Source: an uncultured Saprospirales bacterium (GTDB lineage Bacteria > Bacteroidota > Bacteroidia > Chitinophagales > JADIYW01). Taken from it: a stretch of DNA of 30,135 nt. The notes under the pieces are model-generated. The model saw nothing but the letters and a program-made list of their open reading frames with translations. It did no database searches and had not been told where the DNA came from. Each line of letters opens with the position of its first letter. The stretch's first letter is position 1. The DNA lies in assembly GCA_938008535.1 (NCBI GenBank), contig CALLKF010000061.1, positions 1 through 30,135 of the forward strand. The letters are read 5' to 3'. This document shows positions 16,539 through 24,713 of this stretch, one piece after another. The position numbers and the translations under genes were made by a program.

Positions 16539-18173
16539 ATGCGTAAAATTTTATTTTCTCTTACATTTCTATTTTCACTACATGCAGTTGCTGTTTCATT
16601 AGTGCGTGGTCCGTATTTACAAAGTTTAACGAATAACAGCGTTAAAATTATGTGGCGCACTTCCGATTCTACCAAAAGTATATTGAGATATGGTAATTCA
16701 CCAACTTCATTAACTAATATAATTTCAGACACAATTCGCAAAAAAAATCACATAGTAAAAATTAGTGGACTCAATGCTAAGTCAAAATATTTTTACAGTG
16801 TTGGTTTTGATACGGTTACTTTAGCTGGTGGAAATGATCAACACCATTTTATAACTGCACCGTTAATTGGTGATACTTCAGGTTTTAAATTTTGGGTAAC
16901 TGGTGATTTTGGTGGTGGAAATAACGAACAAATAAAAGTGCGTTGTTGGTTTGAAAATTATCTGCAAGGAAATGTAGTTGATGGCTGGTTGTGGTTAGGA
17001 GATAATGTTTACAATGACGGTACTGACGCAGAATACACGGCAAAAGTATTTGATAAATATTATGGATATGATTCTATTTTTCGTTTCTTAAACTTTTATC
17101 CAATTCCAGGCAATCACGATTATAATAGCGTGAATCGTTTTGATAATCCAATTTATCACAAAGGTCCATATTTTGATATGGTTGAAGTTTTTAAAAATGC
17201 AGAAATGGGTGGCTTGCCTTCTAATACCGAAAATTATTATTCATACGATTATGGTAACACGCATTTTATTGCTCTCAACTCAGAATTATACCAATATATT
17301 TTTAACGATTTGCCAGACGTATATAAAACATGGTTAACAAATGATATAAAAAATTCAACAAAGAAATTTAAAGTTGCATATTGGCATCAGCCACCATATT
17401 CTAAAGGTTCGCACGATTCTGATGATGCTTGGGAATTATTTATGGGTTCAATGCGTCAGCGGATTGTGCCTATTTTAGAAAAATATGGTGTTGATTTGGT
17501 ATTGTGCGGACATAGCCATGTGTATGAACGTTCTTATTTAATTAATAAACACACTGGGTTTTCATCAACATTTAACAGAGCAACGATGTTAGTTGATAGT
17601 TCGTCTGGAAATCCAGATAGTAATAAAACCTACATTAAATATACGTACGGCGCAAACAAAGACAAAGGTACTGTGTACGCAGTTGTTGGTAATAGCGGAA
17701 AACACGAACCAGAAAATGGAAAGATGCATGCTGTTATGTATAAAAAATACGCTGCTGATAAAGGTGTTGGCAGCATGATTTTAGAAGTGAAAGGGAACAC
17801 TTTACTTTGCTCTTACTATAAAGAAAATGGCGAATTGTTTGATCGTTTTTCTATTGTAAAAAGAGATAGCACTAGTGTTATTTTAGGAACTAAATCCAAT
17901 TCAAATGTAACTGATTTAAAAGTGTTTCCAAATCCATTTGCTAATTCTATTAATATAGAATTTGAAGCAAAAAATAATCAGCCAACTACAATTCAATTAC
18001 AAAATATAATTGGACAATTACAGATAGAAACAGTTTGGCGAGGCAACTCAATAGTTGGCAATAATAAAATAGAAATTAAAAATTTAAATCAATTGCCAAA
18101 CGGTGAATATATTATTTCGGTGACGCAACAAGATGAAATAGTGAGTGAAAAAATCCTAAAAATCCAAAATTAA
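16539..18173 (+). CDS. Purple-acid-phosphatase-type metallophosphoesterase with T9SS sorting domain
   Basis: This 544-residue protein has a signal peptide (1-19, ending near VAVS). Next is an N-terminal fibronectin-III-like domain typical of purple acid phosphatases (VRGPYLQSL at 22-30, then a single beta sandwich to about residue 108). The metallophosphoesterase domain follows with GDF (D123), GDN (D155), GNHD (191-194), YWHQPPY (H283) and GHSH (324-327). The C-terminus from VFPNPFANS onward is a type A T9SS sorting domain. It should be exported to the surface or medium and release phosphate from organic esters. It converges on the histone-like gene, with a terminator between them. Confidence 0.94.
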   Translation: MRKILFSLTFLFSLHAVAVSLVRGPYLQSLTNNSVKIMWRTSDSTKSILRYGNSPTSLTNIISDTIRKKNHIVKISGLNAKSKYFYSVGFDTVTLAGGNDQHHFITAPLIGDTSGFKFWVTGDFGGGNNEQIKVRCWFENYLQGNVVDGWLWLGDNVYNDGTDAEYTAKVFDKYYGYDSIFRFLNFYPIPGNHDYNSVNRFDNPIYHKGPYFDMVEVFKNAEMGGLPSNTENYYSYDYGNTHFIALNSELYQYIFNDLPDVYKTWLTNDIKNSTKKFKVAYWHQPPYSKGSHDSDDAWELFMGSMRQRIVPILEKYGVDLVLCGHSHVYERSYLINKHTGFSSTFNRATMLVDSSSGNPDSNKTYIKYTYGANKDKGTVYAVVGNSGKHEPENGKMHAVMYKKYAADKGVGSMILEVKGNTLLCSYYKENGELFDRFSIVKRDSTSVILGTKSNSNVTDLKVFPNPFANSINIEFEAKNNQPTTIQLQNIIGQLQIETVWRGNSIVGNNKIEIKNLNQLPNGEYIISVTQQDEIVSEKILKIQN

Positions 18174-18200
18174 ATTTCTTAGTATTTTTAAATAAATAAA

Positions 18201-18230
18201 AAAAAACGGATTCATTTGAATCCGTTTTTT
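18201..18230. terminator. Bidirectional intrinsic terminator
   Basis: A perfect hairpin with core arms CGGATTC and GAATCCG has an A-tract on the left and a T-tract on the right, so it can terminate transcription from both directions. It lies between the convergent phosphatase (+) and histone-like (-) genes. Confidence 0.9.
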
Positions 18231-18243
18231 TATTGTTTAAATA

Positions 18244-19245
18244 TTATTCGTCATCATCGTCGCCATCATCATCACTTGCTGCTTCATCATCATCGTCATC
18301 GTCGTCGCCATCATCGTCATCTTCGTCGTCAAATCCATATTCTAAATCATCTGCACTTTTTACTCTGCCTTTTGCTTTGCGTTTGCCACCATCATCTTCA
18401 TCACTCTTGTCAAAATCATCAAAATCACCACCAGCACCAATTGGAATTTCTTTTTCTGTTGGCGCAACAACTTCAGGGAACAATTCATCATCATCATAAT
18501 CATTCACCATTTTTTGTAATTGTGTAGATACTTTTACTAAATAAGTGGTGTCACCTAAGTCTATTGGAACTGCGGAAACGAGTTCTTTTTTTGCATTTGT
18601 AAATTTGATAATTCCTTTATTATATCCATGCGGATATTTTTCGGATAATAAACCTAATACTTCATCAGGAACATTTTTATAATCAACTATAACTTTACGT
18701 TTGCCATCTGGAGAAGGTCTTGGAACCGTAATTGGCGGTGGAAGCTGTTCTTTTTGTTTTTTAGTTAATTTTTTAGTTTCTGCTTTGTCGCTCGTTTCTG
18801 CAACAGGCGTTGTTGCTTTTTTAACTACTTCTTTTACAGGTTCTGATTTTGCAACCGTTTTTGTTTTAACAGGTTCAGTGTTTTTTGGAATTGTCTTTTC
18901 AGGAATTGATTTTTTTTCCACGGGTTTCTTCGGTTCTGGTTTAATAATTGATTTCGGTTTTACAGTTGCTTCTTTTTTTGCTTCTGTTTTTTTAGGTATT
19001 GATTTTTTCACAGTTTTGACAACTTCTTTTTTTGCAACTGGCTTTACGGCTACTTTAGCAGTTGTTTTTTTTACTTCTGGTTTTAAAACTGTTTTAGAAG
19101 CTGGTTTCTTTACAACTGGCTTTTCTGCTGCTTTTGTGCTTTTTGTAACAACAGATTTTACCACTGCTGATTTTTTAGCAACTGCTTTTTTGGGTGCTAC
19201 TTTAGCAACCTTTTTCGGCTCTTCTTTATTTGCTTTTTTTCCCAT
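18244..19245 (-). CDS. Histone-H1-like Lys/Ala/Pro-rich protein with acidic C-terminal tail
   Basis: From the chosen ATG at 19245 the protein has 333 residues; an upstream in-frame ATG at 19278 would add 11 residues but lacks the typical MGKKA start. Residues 1-170 are low-complexity and strongly basic, with repeats such as PKKA, KKPA and KPVAKKE, as in histone H1 tails. Residues about 172-240 form the only ordered domain, including VIVDYKNVPDEVLGLLSEKYPHGYNK in pieces and ending near LVKVS. From about 246 on it is acidic, and the last 30 residues are almost all Asp/Glu. I infer a nucleoid or nucleic-acid-binding role, with the acidic tail self-shielding the basic region. I do not recognise the central domain with certainty. 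Confidence 0.75.
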   Translation of the reverse strand: MGKKANKEEPKKVAKVAPKKAVAKKSAVVKSVVTKSTKAAEKPVVKKPASKTVLKPEVKKTTAKVAVKPVAKKEVVKTVKKSIPKKTEAKKEATVKPKSIIKPEPKKPVEKKSIPEKTIPKNTEPVKTKTVAKSEPVKEVVKKATTPVAETSDKAETKKLTKKQKEQLPPPITVPRPSPDGKRKVIVDYKNVPDEVLGLLSEKYPHGYNKGIIKFTNAKKELVSAVPIDLGDTTYLVKVSTQLQKMVNDYDDDELFPEVVAPTEKEIPIGAGGDFDDFDKSDEDDGGKRKAKGRVKSADDLEYGFDDEDDDDGDDDDDDDEAASDDDGDDDDE

Positions 19246-19430
19246 TGACAGAATATTGTTGATGAGTTTTAAAATCATTGGCTAATGTAAAATGAATTCA
19301 ACCAAATATGCAAATATTTTTCAAAAAAAAAACTATTTCATTAAACTTTTTTTCTTTTTCTAAGTCAAACCTATAGATTTTACAGAATCAGCATCAAAAA
19401 TAATTTCTAAAAACAAATAAAAGTAACCTT

Positions 19431-19778
19431 ATGAAGAATTTTATGATCATCTTAGTTTGCATCATTTCTTTTAATCAATTAAGTGCAAAACCACGAAAAG
19501 TTGTTGTTGTGAAAACACAACCTGCTAAAGTACATTATACAAAACCATACTATTGTAAAGTGCAACCTGTCCGAAACAATGTAATTGTTGTTAAATCTTC
19601 TTGTCCATCTCCAAATCATATTTGGATAGATGGCGACTGGATTTGGGATAATCAGAGCAATCAATATGTTTATGTGGAAGGAAAATGGATAGTACCAAAT
19701 GTAGGTAAGGTATGGGTTCCTGGTCATTGGAAAAATACTCAATATGGCTGGTTTTGGAGAAAAGGACATTGGCGTTAA
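19431..19778 (+). CDS. Small secreted protein with YXWGXW-type Trp-rich repeats
   Basis: This 115-residue protein starts with a signal peptide (MKNFMIILVCIISFNQLSA). A basic linker (KPRKVVVVKTQPAKVHYTK) follows. The C-terminal half carries aromatic repeats with spaced tryptophans: WIDGDWIW, YVEGKWIVP, VWVPGHW and GWFWRKGHW. This is the pattern of the YXWGXW repeat family found in periplasmic or surface proteins of Gram-negative bacteria. Function in that family is unknown. It diverges from the histone-like gene across about 185 bp. Confidence 0.82.
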   Translation: MKNFMIILVCIISFNQLSAKPRKVVVVKTQPAKVHYTKPYYCKVQPVRNNVIVVKSSCPSPNHIWIDGDWIWDNQSNQYVYVEGKWIVPNVGKVWVPGHWKNTQYGWFWRKGHWR

Positions 19779-19849
19779 TTTTTTATATCACTTCATTATT
19801 ACTTTCCAATTTCTATAAAATCATAACATTCCTTTAATCTCTATCTTTT

Positions 19850-19857
19850 TATTTTTG
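19850..19857 (+). promoter_or_regulatory. Promoter -7 box of the ferredoxin reductase gene
   Basis: TATTTTTG matches TAnnTTTG exactly. It lies 58 bp before the start codon at 19916, leaving a plausible 5' leader of about 50 nt. No convincing -33 element is visible. Confidence 0.5.
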
Positions 19858-19915
19858 TAGGATGTTCATGCAGTAGAATCTTCATGAAATTTTTTACAAA
19901 TAATATTTTTTCCTT

Positions 19916-20917
19916 ATGATAGAAACAGATATTTGCATAATAGGAGCTGGACCTGTTGGATTATTTGCAGTTTTTGAAGCTGGTTTATTAAAAATGCGTT
20001 GCCATTTAGTTGATTATTTACCACAAGTTGGTGGTCAACTTTCTGAAATTTATCCTAAAAAACCAATTTACGATATTCCTGGTTATCCAATTGTTGGCGC
20101 ACAAGAATTGGTTGATAATTTAATGGAACAAGCAAAACCGTTTGATCCTACATTTACATTAGGTGAACGAATAGAACAAATCGAAAAACAGGAGGATAAT
20201 ACCTTCATTCTGACAACACACTTAGATACTAAAATTCATGCAAAAATAATTTGTATTGCTGGTGGTTTAGGTGTTTTTGAACCACGTAAACCTGCTTTGG
20301 AAAATTTAGCAGATTATGAAAAAAATGGCGTTGAATACATGGTGTTAGATCCAGAAAAATACCGTAATAAAAAGATTGTAATTGCTGGTGGTGGTGACAG
20401 CGCATTGGACTGGACCATGTTTTTGGCTGATGTTGCTGCAGAGCTAACTATGGTTCATCGTGGTGAAATGTTTCGTGGTGCGCCTGATAGCGTAGATAAA
20501 GTGAAGCAATTAGCTGATGAAGGAAAAATAAAATTAGAACTAAATTCAACTATTTCGCACTTACATGGCGACGGAAAATTATCTTCAGTAACCATTACAA
20601 ATAATGATAGATCAGCAAAAGAAGTTGAATGTGACTATTATTTAGCATTATTTGGTTTGAGTCCAAAATTAGGGCCAATTGCAAATTGGGGTTTGAGTAT
20701 CGACAAAAATGCAATACATGTTGATACCAAAGATTATTCTACTAACCAAAAAGGTATTTATGCTATTGGTGATATAAATACCTACGAAGGTAAATTAAAA
20801 TTGATTTTATGCGGTTTTCATGAAGCAGCAATAATGTGTCATAGTGCTGCTGAATTGATTTCTGGTAAAAAACCTTCATTAAAATATACGACAGTGAATG
20901 GTGTTAATGCATTTTAA
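19916..20917 (+). CDS. Ferredoxin/flavodoxin-NADP+ reductase, thioredoxin-reductase-like type
   Basis: This 333-residue flavoprotein has an FAD-binding GAGPVG (10-15) and an NADP-binding GGGDSA (158-163), plus the C-terminal AIGDINTYEGKLKL segment that contacts FAD. The fold is that of thioredoxin reductase, but the redox-active CxxC is absent, which marks the YumC-type ferredoxin-NADP reductases. It transfers electrons between NADPH and ferredoxin or flavodoxin in the cytoplasm. A [2Fe-2S] ferredoxin gene follows 113 bp downstream on the same strand, and is its likely partner. Confidence 0.95.
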   Translation: MIETDICIIGAGPVGLFAVFEAGLLKMRCHLVDYLPQVGGQLSEIYPKKPIYDIPGYPIVGAQELVDNLMEQAKPFDPTFTLGERIEQIEKQEDNTFILTTHLDTKIHAKIICIAGGLGVFEPRKPALENLADYEKNGVEYMVLDPEKYRNKKIVIAGGGDSALDWTMFLADVAAELTMVHRGEMFRGAPDSVDKVKQLADEGKIKLELNSTISHLHGDGKLSSVTITNNDRSAKEVECDYYLALFGLSPKLGPIANWGLSIDKNAIHVDTKDYSTNQKGIYAIGDINTYEGKLKLILCGFHEAAIMCHSAAELISGKKPSLKYTTVNGVNAF

Positions 20918-20976
20918 TTTGCCCACTTATTTGTAGTTTTAAAATTCAAAAACTAACTCTTTAAAGATATATTTTA

Positions 20977-21004
20977 TAATTTGTAACAAAATAATTACAA
21001 ATTA
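20977..21004. promoter_or_regulatory. Inverted repeat upstream of the ferredoxin gene
   Basis: The 10-bp arms TAATTTGTAA and TTACAAATTA pair perfectly around an 8-nt spacer. It lies 27 bp before the ferredoxin start and has no T-tract after it. It may be an operator or an RNA hairpin in the leader. A second small hairpin (arms AAAGTT/AACTTT, 21013-21027) sits just before the ATG. Confidence 0.4.
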
Positions 21005-21030
21005 ATATTCTGAAAGTTGCAAACTTTTTC

Positions 21031-21357
21031 ATGGATAGCATCATTGTCAACATACAAAAAGAAGATTTTACTTTTCTTCCATTGGAAGTACCACTTGGTG
21101 TACAGCTATCATTAATGGAAGTGCTAAAAGGAGAAGGTTATCCAATTGAAGCCATTTGTGGTGGTATGGCGATTTGTGGCACTTGCAAAGTAGAAGTCTT
21201 GAACAAAGATGAAATATTATTAGATGGTGCAAATGATGATGAACTATGCATGTTAGATACTTTACCATGCAATACAGGTAATTGTAGATTAACTTGCCAA
21301 ATCCAGATTTCAGAAAAAATCAACGGTATTAAAATCAAAATTCCTTCAGAATACTAA
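21031..21357 (+). CDS. Adrenodoxin-type [2Fe-2S] ferredoxin
   Basis: This 108-residue electron carrier has the cluster ligands C43, C49 and C52 (CGGMAICGTC) and C89 in RLTCQ. The spacing C-x5-C-x2-C-x36-C equals that of adrenodoxin, and RLTCQ is also typical. Additional cysteines at 73, 80 and 85 are not needed for the cluster. The protein is acidic, as expected for docking to a reductase. It probably receives electrons from the reductase encoded just upstream. The acceptor (for example a hydroxylase or a biosynthetic enzyme) is not in the window. Confidence 0.94.
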   Translation: MDSIIVNIQKEDFTFLPLEVPLGVQLSLMEVLKGEGYPIEAICGGMAICGTCKVEVLNKDEILLDGANDDELCMLDTLPCNTGNCRLTCQIQISEKINGIKIKIPSEY

Positions 21358-21382
21358 AAATGATGTATTTTAAGTCATTTTT
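21356..21382 (+). terminator. Probable terminator after the ferredoxin gene
   Basis: The arms AAAAATGA and TCATTTTT pair perfectly around an 11-nt loop, and the right arm ends in a T-run. The structure begins within the ferredoxin stop codon. The stem is AT-rich and so fairly weak. Confidence 0.45.
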
Positions 21383-21545
21383 CTAACTGTTTATAGTTAG
21401 TTTGATATTTGTATAATTACAATTGTTAATAATATTTCTAGGCAACTTACTTGCATTTTCGGATATTTGCAATGTGTTTGAATAAACCAAATTAATGCAA
21501 TTTGTTTTAGTTTCAACACATTTTTTAACAGCACTTGTAAATGCA

Positions 21546-21565
21546 TATGTCGTTTATTCGACATA
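21546..21565. promoter_or_regulatory. Inverted repeat upstream of the TonB-dependent receptor gene
   Basis: The 7-bp arms TATGTCG and CGACATA are perfectly complementary around TTTATT. It ends 39 bp before the receptor start. The 247-bp region also holds two one-mismatch -7 boxes (GATATTTG at 21404-21411 and 21472-21479), the second with a TTG 18 bp upstream. The repeat would therefore lie downstream of the likely transcription start. Confidence 0.4.
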
Positions 21566-21604
21566 GGTGTTTATTGAAAATTTATTTAGGTCAAAAAAAC
21601 AATC

Positions 21605-24600
21605 ATGAAAAAGATACATCAGCTATTAGTATTGTTCTTAATTTTATTATTTACACAATCTAGTTTCGCACAAAAAGAACCAAGAGAGCCAAGAGAAAAA
21701 GATACTGTAAAACTTCGTGATAAAATTAAAGATGTACCACAGGTAATTGTAAAGAAGTCAAATAAAGAATTTACACTAAAAGGCACTATTACAGATAAAA
21801 AAACTAAAGAACCACTAATTGGTGTAAATATCTTCGTGGAAGGAGATCAAATGAAAGGTACTGTTACTGATTTTGATGGTAGATATGAGATGAAAGTCAA
21901 TGAAGGTGATCAGGTTGTTTTTAGATACGTTGGTTATGAAGACCAAAAACTAGCAGCAACTGGTTCGCAAACATTTGATTTAATAATGGGTGAACAAGAA
22001 ACAGAATTGAATACTGTAGTGATTTCTGCTTCACGTTCCAAAGAAAAAATTTTAGATGCTCCAGCATCTATTGTGTCAGTTGAAGCTGCTGCCATCAAAA
22101 ACAAAGCAGGTGTTGGAATTACCGATCATTTGAAAAACATTTCAGGTGTTCAAGTTCAACGCACTGGTATACAAGGTGGCCAACCATCGGTTCGTGGTTT
22201 TAGTGGATATTTCACTAGTGATGTCATGTCATTAACTGATAACCGTGTTGCAAAATTACCGAATACTGGTTTGAATATGTATCAAATGATGACTACTACC
22301 GATGAAGATATTGAACGCATTGAAGTATTAAAAGGTCCTGCTGCTGCTTTGTATGGTCCAAACGCAAACAATGGCGTTATTCATATCATCACCAAATCAC
22401 CATTGAAATATCAAGAAACAAAATTCTGGACTTCAGTTGGTTTTCGTGTGAAAATTAAAGATACATTACAAGATATTAATCGCGATAATCCAAAATTTGA
22501 TTATGATAAATTAGCACAACGTACTATGTTCGCATTTGGTTTTTATCATTCAGATACTATCGATGTGAAAAATCCAAACGTAAAAATGGGTATGAAGGTT
22601 TCTGCAAAATTTTTCACTGGTCACGATTGGCGTTATAGCGATTTAGGTGATCCGTCTTCAGTTATTTTATTCTCTGGTTCTTCAGATTCTATTTATTACG
22701 AACTACCAGATGGATCTAATGATCCGAATGGTGTTGGTCGAGCAATTAAAAACGGTCGTGACGAAAGAATATTAAACGGTCAAGTAGATAGTCGTTTGGA
22801 TATCAAAATAAAAGAGGATTTTAATGTTGTTTTGGCTGGTGGTGTTAATGTTAGTAACGGAATTATTACAAGTCCGATTGGTGCTATGCAAAATAAAAAT
22901 TGGACGTACAGTTGGGCACAGGTTCGTTTTATGTGGAAGAATTTATTTGTGCAAGCATACATGAATGGAAATAACTCGCACAAAACATTTTTTGTTCCAG
23001 TTGGTGGCCGCTACGTTGATAAATCACACATGTATTCTGTCCAAGTTCAAAATTCAACTGAGTTATTTAAAAAACGCGTGAATTTAGTGTATGGTTTTGA
23101 TGCGTTCTTTACTCGACCAGAAACAAAAGGTACGTTAAATGGTAGTTTTGAAGACAAAGATAATATAGATGAATATGGTGTTTATCTGCAAGGTGATTAT
23201 AAAATTCACCCACGTTTTAGTGCTATTGTTGCTACGCGTTTAGATTATAATACAGCCGTAAAAAAATTATTATTTTCACCAAAAGTTGGTGTTGTTTATA
23301 AACCAGCAACAGGACATAATTTGCGTTTTACATTTAATCGTGCATTCAAAAATCCAGCATCTGCTGCATATTATGTAGATGTTCTACAAGGTAGAATTCC
23401 AACTGGAATTGAAGTTAGAAATTTAGGAACACCACGTGATGGTTTTCATTATAGCTTTGCAGAAAATCCAAATTATGGAAATCAAGTGCTGCCGCAATTT
23501 TTATCACCATACGGAATAAAAGGGCAATTTCACAATGTTGGTGATGCTTCTTTTTCACAAATAGGTTGGGACGGAATCTTAACTGCCATCAACAGCCAAT
23601 TTGGTGTGCAAGCAAATATTGATGCAAATTCCATTTTATTACCTTTAATAAACGATATTGTAAATCAAATTATTCCACAAGACATTCCAACTGATATTCA
23701 ACAAAATGTAAACAATTTAAATACTGGAAAACAAATTTTTGAATCGAATAATGATCAATGGAAAAAAACACAAGATATTAAAGGTTTGGTGCCTACTACA
23801 ACATATACTTATGAGTTAGGTTATAAAGGCGTGATTGGAAAAATGTTAGGGTTGCAAGTCGATGTATATAGAACAGATTTTAAAAATTATTTAGCACCTG
23901 TTCAATTGTTAACACCAACTGTAATGTTCGATGCTGATCAATTGATGGCTTATTTAGCACCTCGAATTACTCAAAATTACAACAACTTAAATCCATTGAT
24001 TAAAGGTGCAATGAACTTGTTTTTAGATGGAAGTGAGAAATTTAATGGTAATAATAATGGTTCTGGCGATGATGAATTTGTTCGTTTAATTCGTCGTGCA
24101 GTAGAAAATTTACCAATTGGTGTTATCACACCTAAAGAAGCAAATGGACCCAATTTATTATTAGTAACGCGCAACGTTGGAGATTTAACAGTGTATGGTG
24201 TTGACTTTAATTCTAACTTATATTTGCCAAAAGGAATTGCATTAAACCTCAATTACTCTTTTGTTGATAAAGATTCAGTTAAATTAGAAAGTGCACCTCA
24301 AGGTTATATTGCATTGAATTCACCAAAACACAGAGTAAATGTTGGTGTAAATTATTTCGCAGAAAAAATTGGATTAAATGTTGGTGTGAAATTTAATTGG
24401 AGTGCTGGATATCCAGTATTATCTGGTAATTTCATCGGTCGTGTAAAACCAACACACGATATGGATTTAGATATTTCTTACACACCAAAATTCTTAAAAG
24501 ATCATTACAACCTTACCGTATCTATTTCTAATTTATACAATCGTAAACAACAATATTTCGTTGGTGCGCCTTACATGGGTTTGATGGGAAATATGAAGAT

Positions 24601-24616
24601 GACTTATACGCTATAA
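21605..24616 (+). CDS. TonB-dependent outer-membrane receptor
   Basis: This is a 1003-residue receptor. Residues 1-22 are a signal peptide ending in SFA. Residues about 55-130 form a carboxypeptidase-regulatory-like beta sandwich (FTLKGTITDKKTKEPLIGVN, then GTVTDFDGRYEM). Next come a TonB-box-like stretch, the plug domain (about 150-260, with VRGFSGYF and IERIEVLKGPAAALYGPNA) and a 22-strand barrel region to the C-terminus. There is no SusD gene downstream, so it is not a polysaccharide SusC. Iron complexes, cobalamin or another small ligand are more likely, but the substrate cannot be read from sequence. Energy would come from ExbB-ExbD and an unlinked TonB. An isolated transcription unit is likely. 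Confidence 0.93.
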   Translation: MKKIHQLLVLFLILLFTQSSFAQKEPREPREKDTVKLRDKIKDVPQVIVKKSNKEFTLKGTITDKKTKEPLIGVNIFVEGDQMKGTVTDFDGRYEMKVNEGDQVVFRYVGYEDQKLAATGSQTFDLIMGEQETELNTVVISASRSKEKILDAPASIVSVEAAAIKNKAGVGITDHLKNISGVQVQRTGIQGGQPSVRGFSGYFTSDVMSLTDNRVAKLPNTGLNMYQMMTTTDEDIERIEVLKGPAAALYGPNANNGVIHIITKSPLKYQETKFWTSVGFRVKIKDTLQDINRDNPKFDYDKLAQRTMFAFGFYHSDTIDVKNPNVKMGMKVSAKFFTGHDWRYSDLGDPSSVILFSGSSDSIYYELPDGSNDPNGVGRAIKNGRDERILNGQVDSRLDIKIKEDFNVVLAGGVNVSNGIITSPIGAMQNKNWTYSWAQVRFMWKNLFVQAYMNGNNSHKTFFVPVGGRYVDKSHMYSVQVQNSTELFKKRVNLVYGFDAFFTRPETKGTLNGSFEDKDNIDEYGVYLQGDYKIHPRFSAIVATRLDYNTAVKKLLFSPKVGVVYKPATGHNLRFTFNRAFKNPASAAYYVDVLQGRIPTGIEVRNLGTPRDGFHYSFAENPNYGNQVLPQFLSPYGIKGQFHNVGDASFSQIGWDGILTAINSQFGVQANIDANSILLPLINDIVNQIIPQDIPTDIQQNVNNLNTGKQIFESNNDQWKKTQDIKGLVPTTTYTYELGYKGVIGKMLGLQVDVYRTDFKNYLAPVQLLTPTVMFDADQLMAYLAPRITQNYNNLNPLIKGAMNLFLDGSEKFNGNNNGSGDDEFVRLIRRAVENLPIGVITPKEANGPNLLLVTRNVGDLTVYGVDFNSNLYLPKGIALNLNYSFVDKDSVKLESAPQGYIALNSPKHRVNVGVNYFAEKIGLNVGVKFNWSAGYPVLSGNFIGRVKPTHDMDLDISYTPKFLKDHYNLTVSISNLYNRKQQYFVGAPYMGLMGNMKMTYTL

Positions 24617-24620
24617 TATT

Positions 24621-24666
24621 ACTTTAGAAAAGTTTCTTATCGTTTTGAACGAAACTTTTCTAAAGT
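24621..24666 (+). terminator. Long hairpin after the receptor gene, probable terminator
   Basis: Two 16-bp perfectly paired arms (beginning ACTTTAGAAAAG and ending CTTTTCTAAAGT) flank a 14-nt loop, starting a few bases after the receptor stop. The inner part can also form a smaller hairpin (TCGTT/AACGA). The U-run after it is short. It may be a terminator or an mRNA 3'-end stabiliser. Confidence 0.6.
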
Positions 24667-24713
24667 TTATAGTATAATTTTCAAATCAGCAAATCATTTT
24701 GTATTATTGAAGT

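Noticed and set aside
18216..18527. Open frames on the plus strand encoding His-rich and Ser-rich proteins
   Set aside because: They are shadows of the Asp-codon (GAT/GAC) repeats of the histone-like gene on the minus strand; composition is an artefact of the triplet repeat.
18701..19285. A 194-residue plus-strand frame rich in Phe/Thr/Ser that looks hydrophobic
   Set aside because: It is the antisense of the Lys-rich region of the histone-like gene (AAA/AAG read as TTT/CTT). It has no family features.
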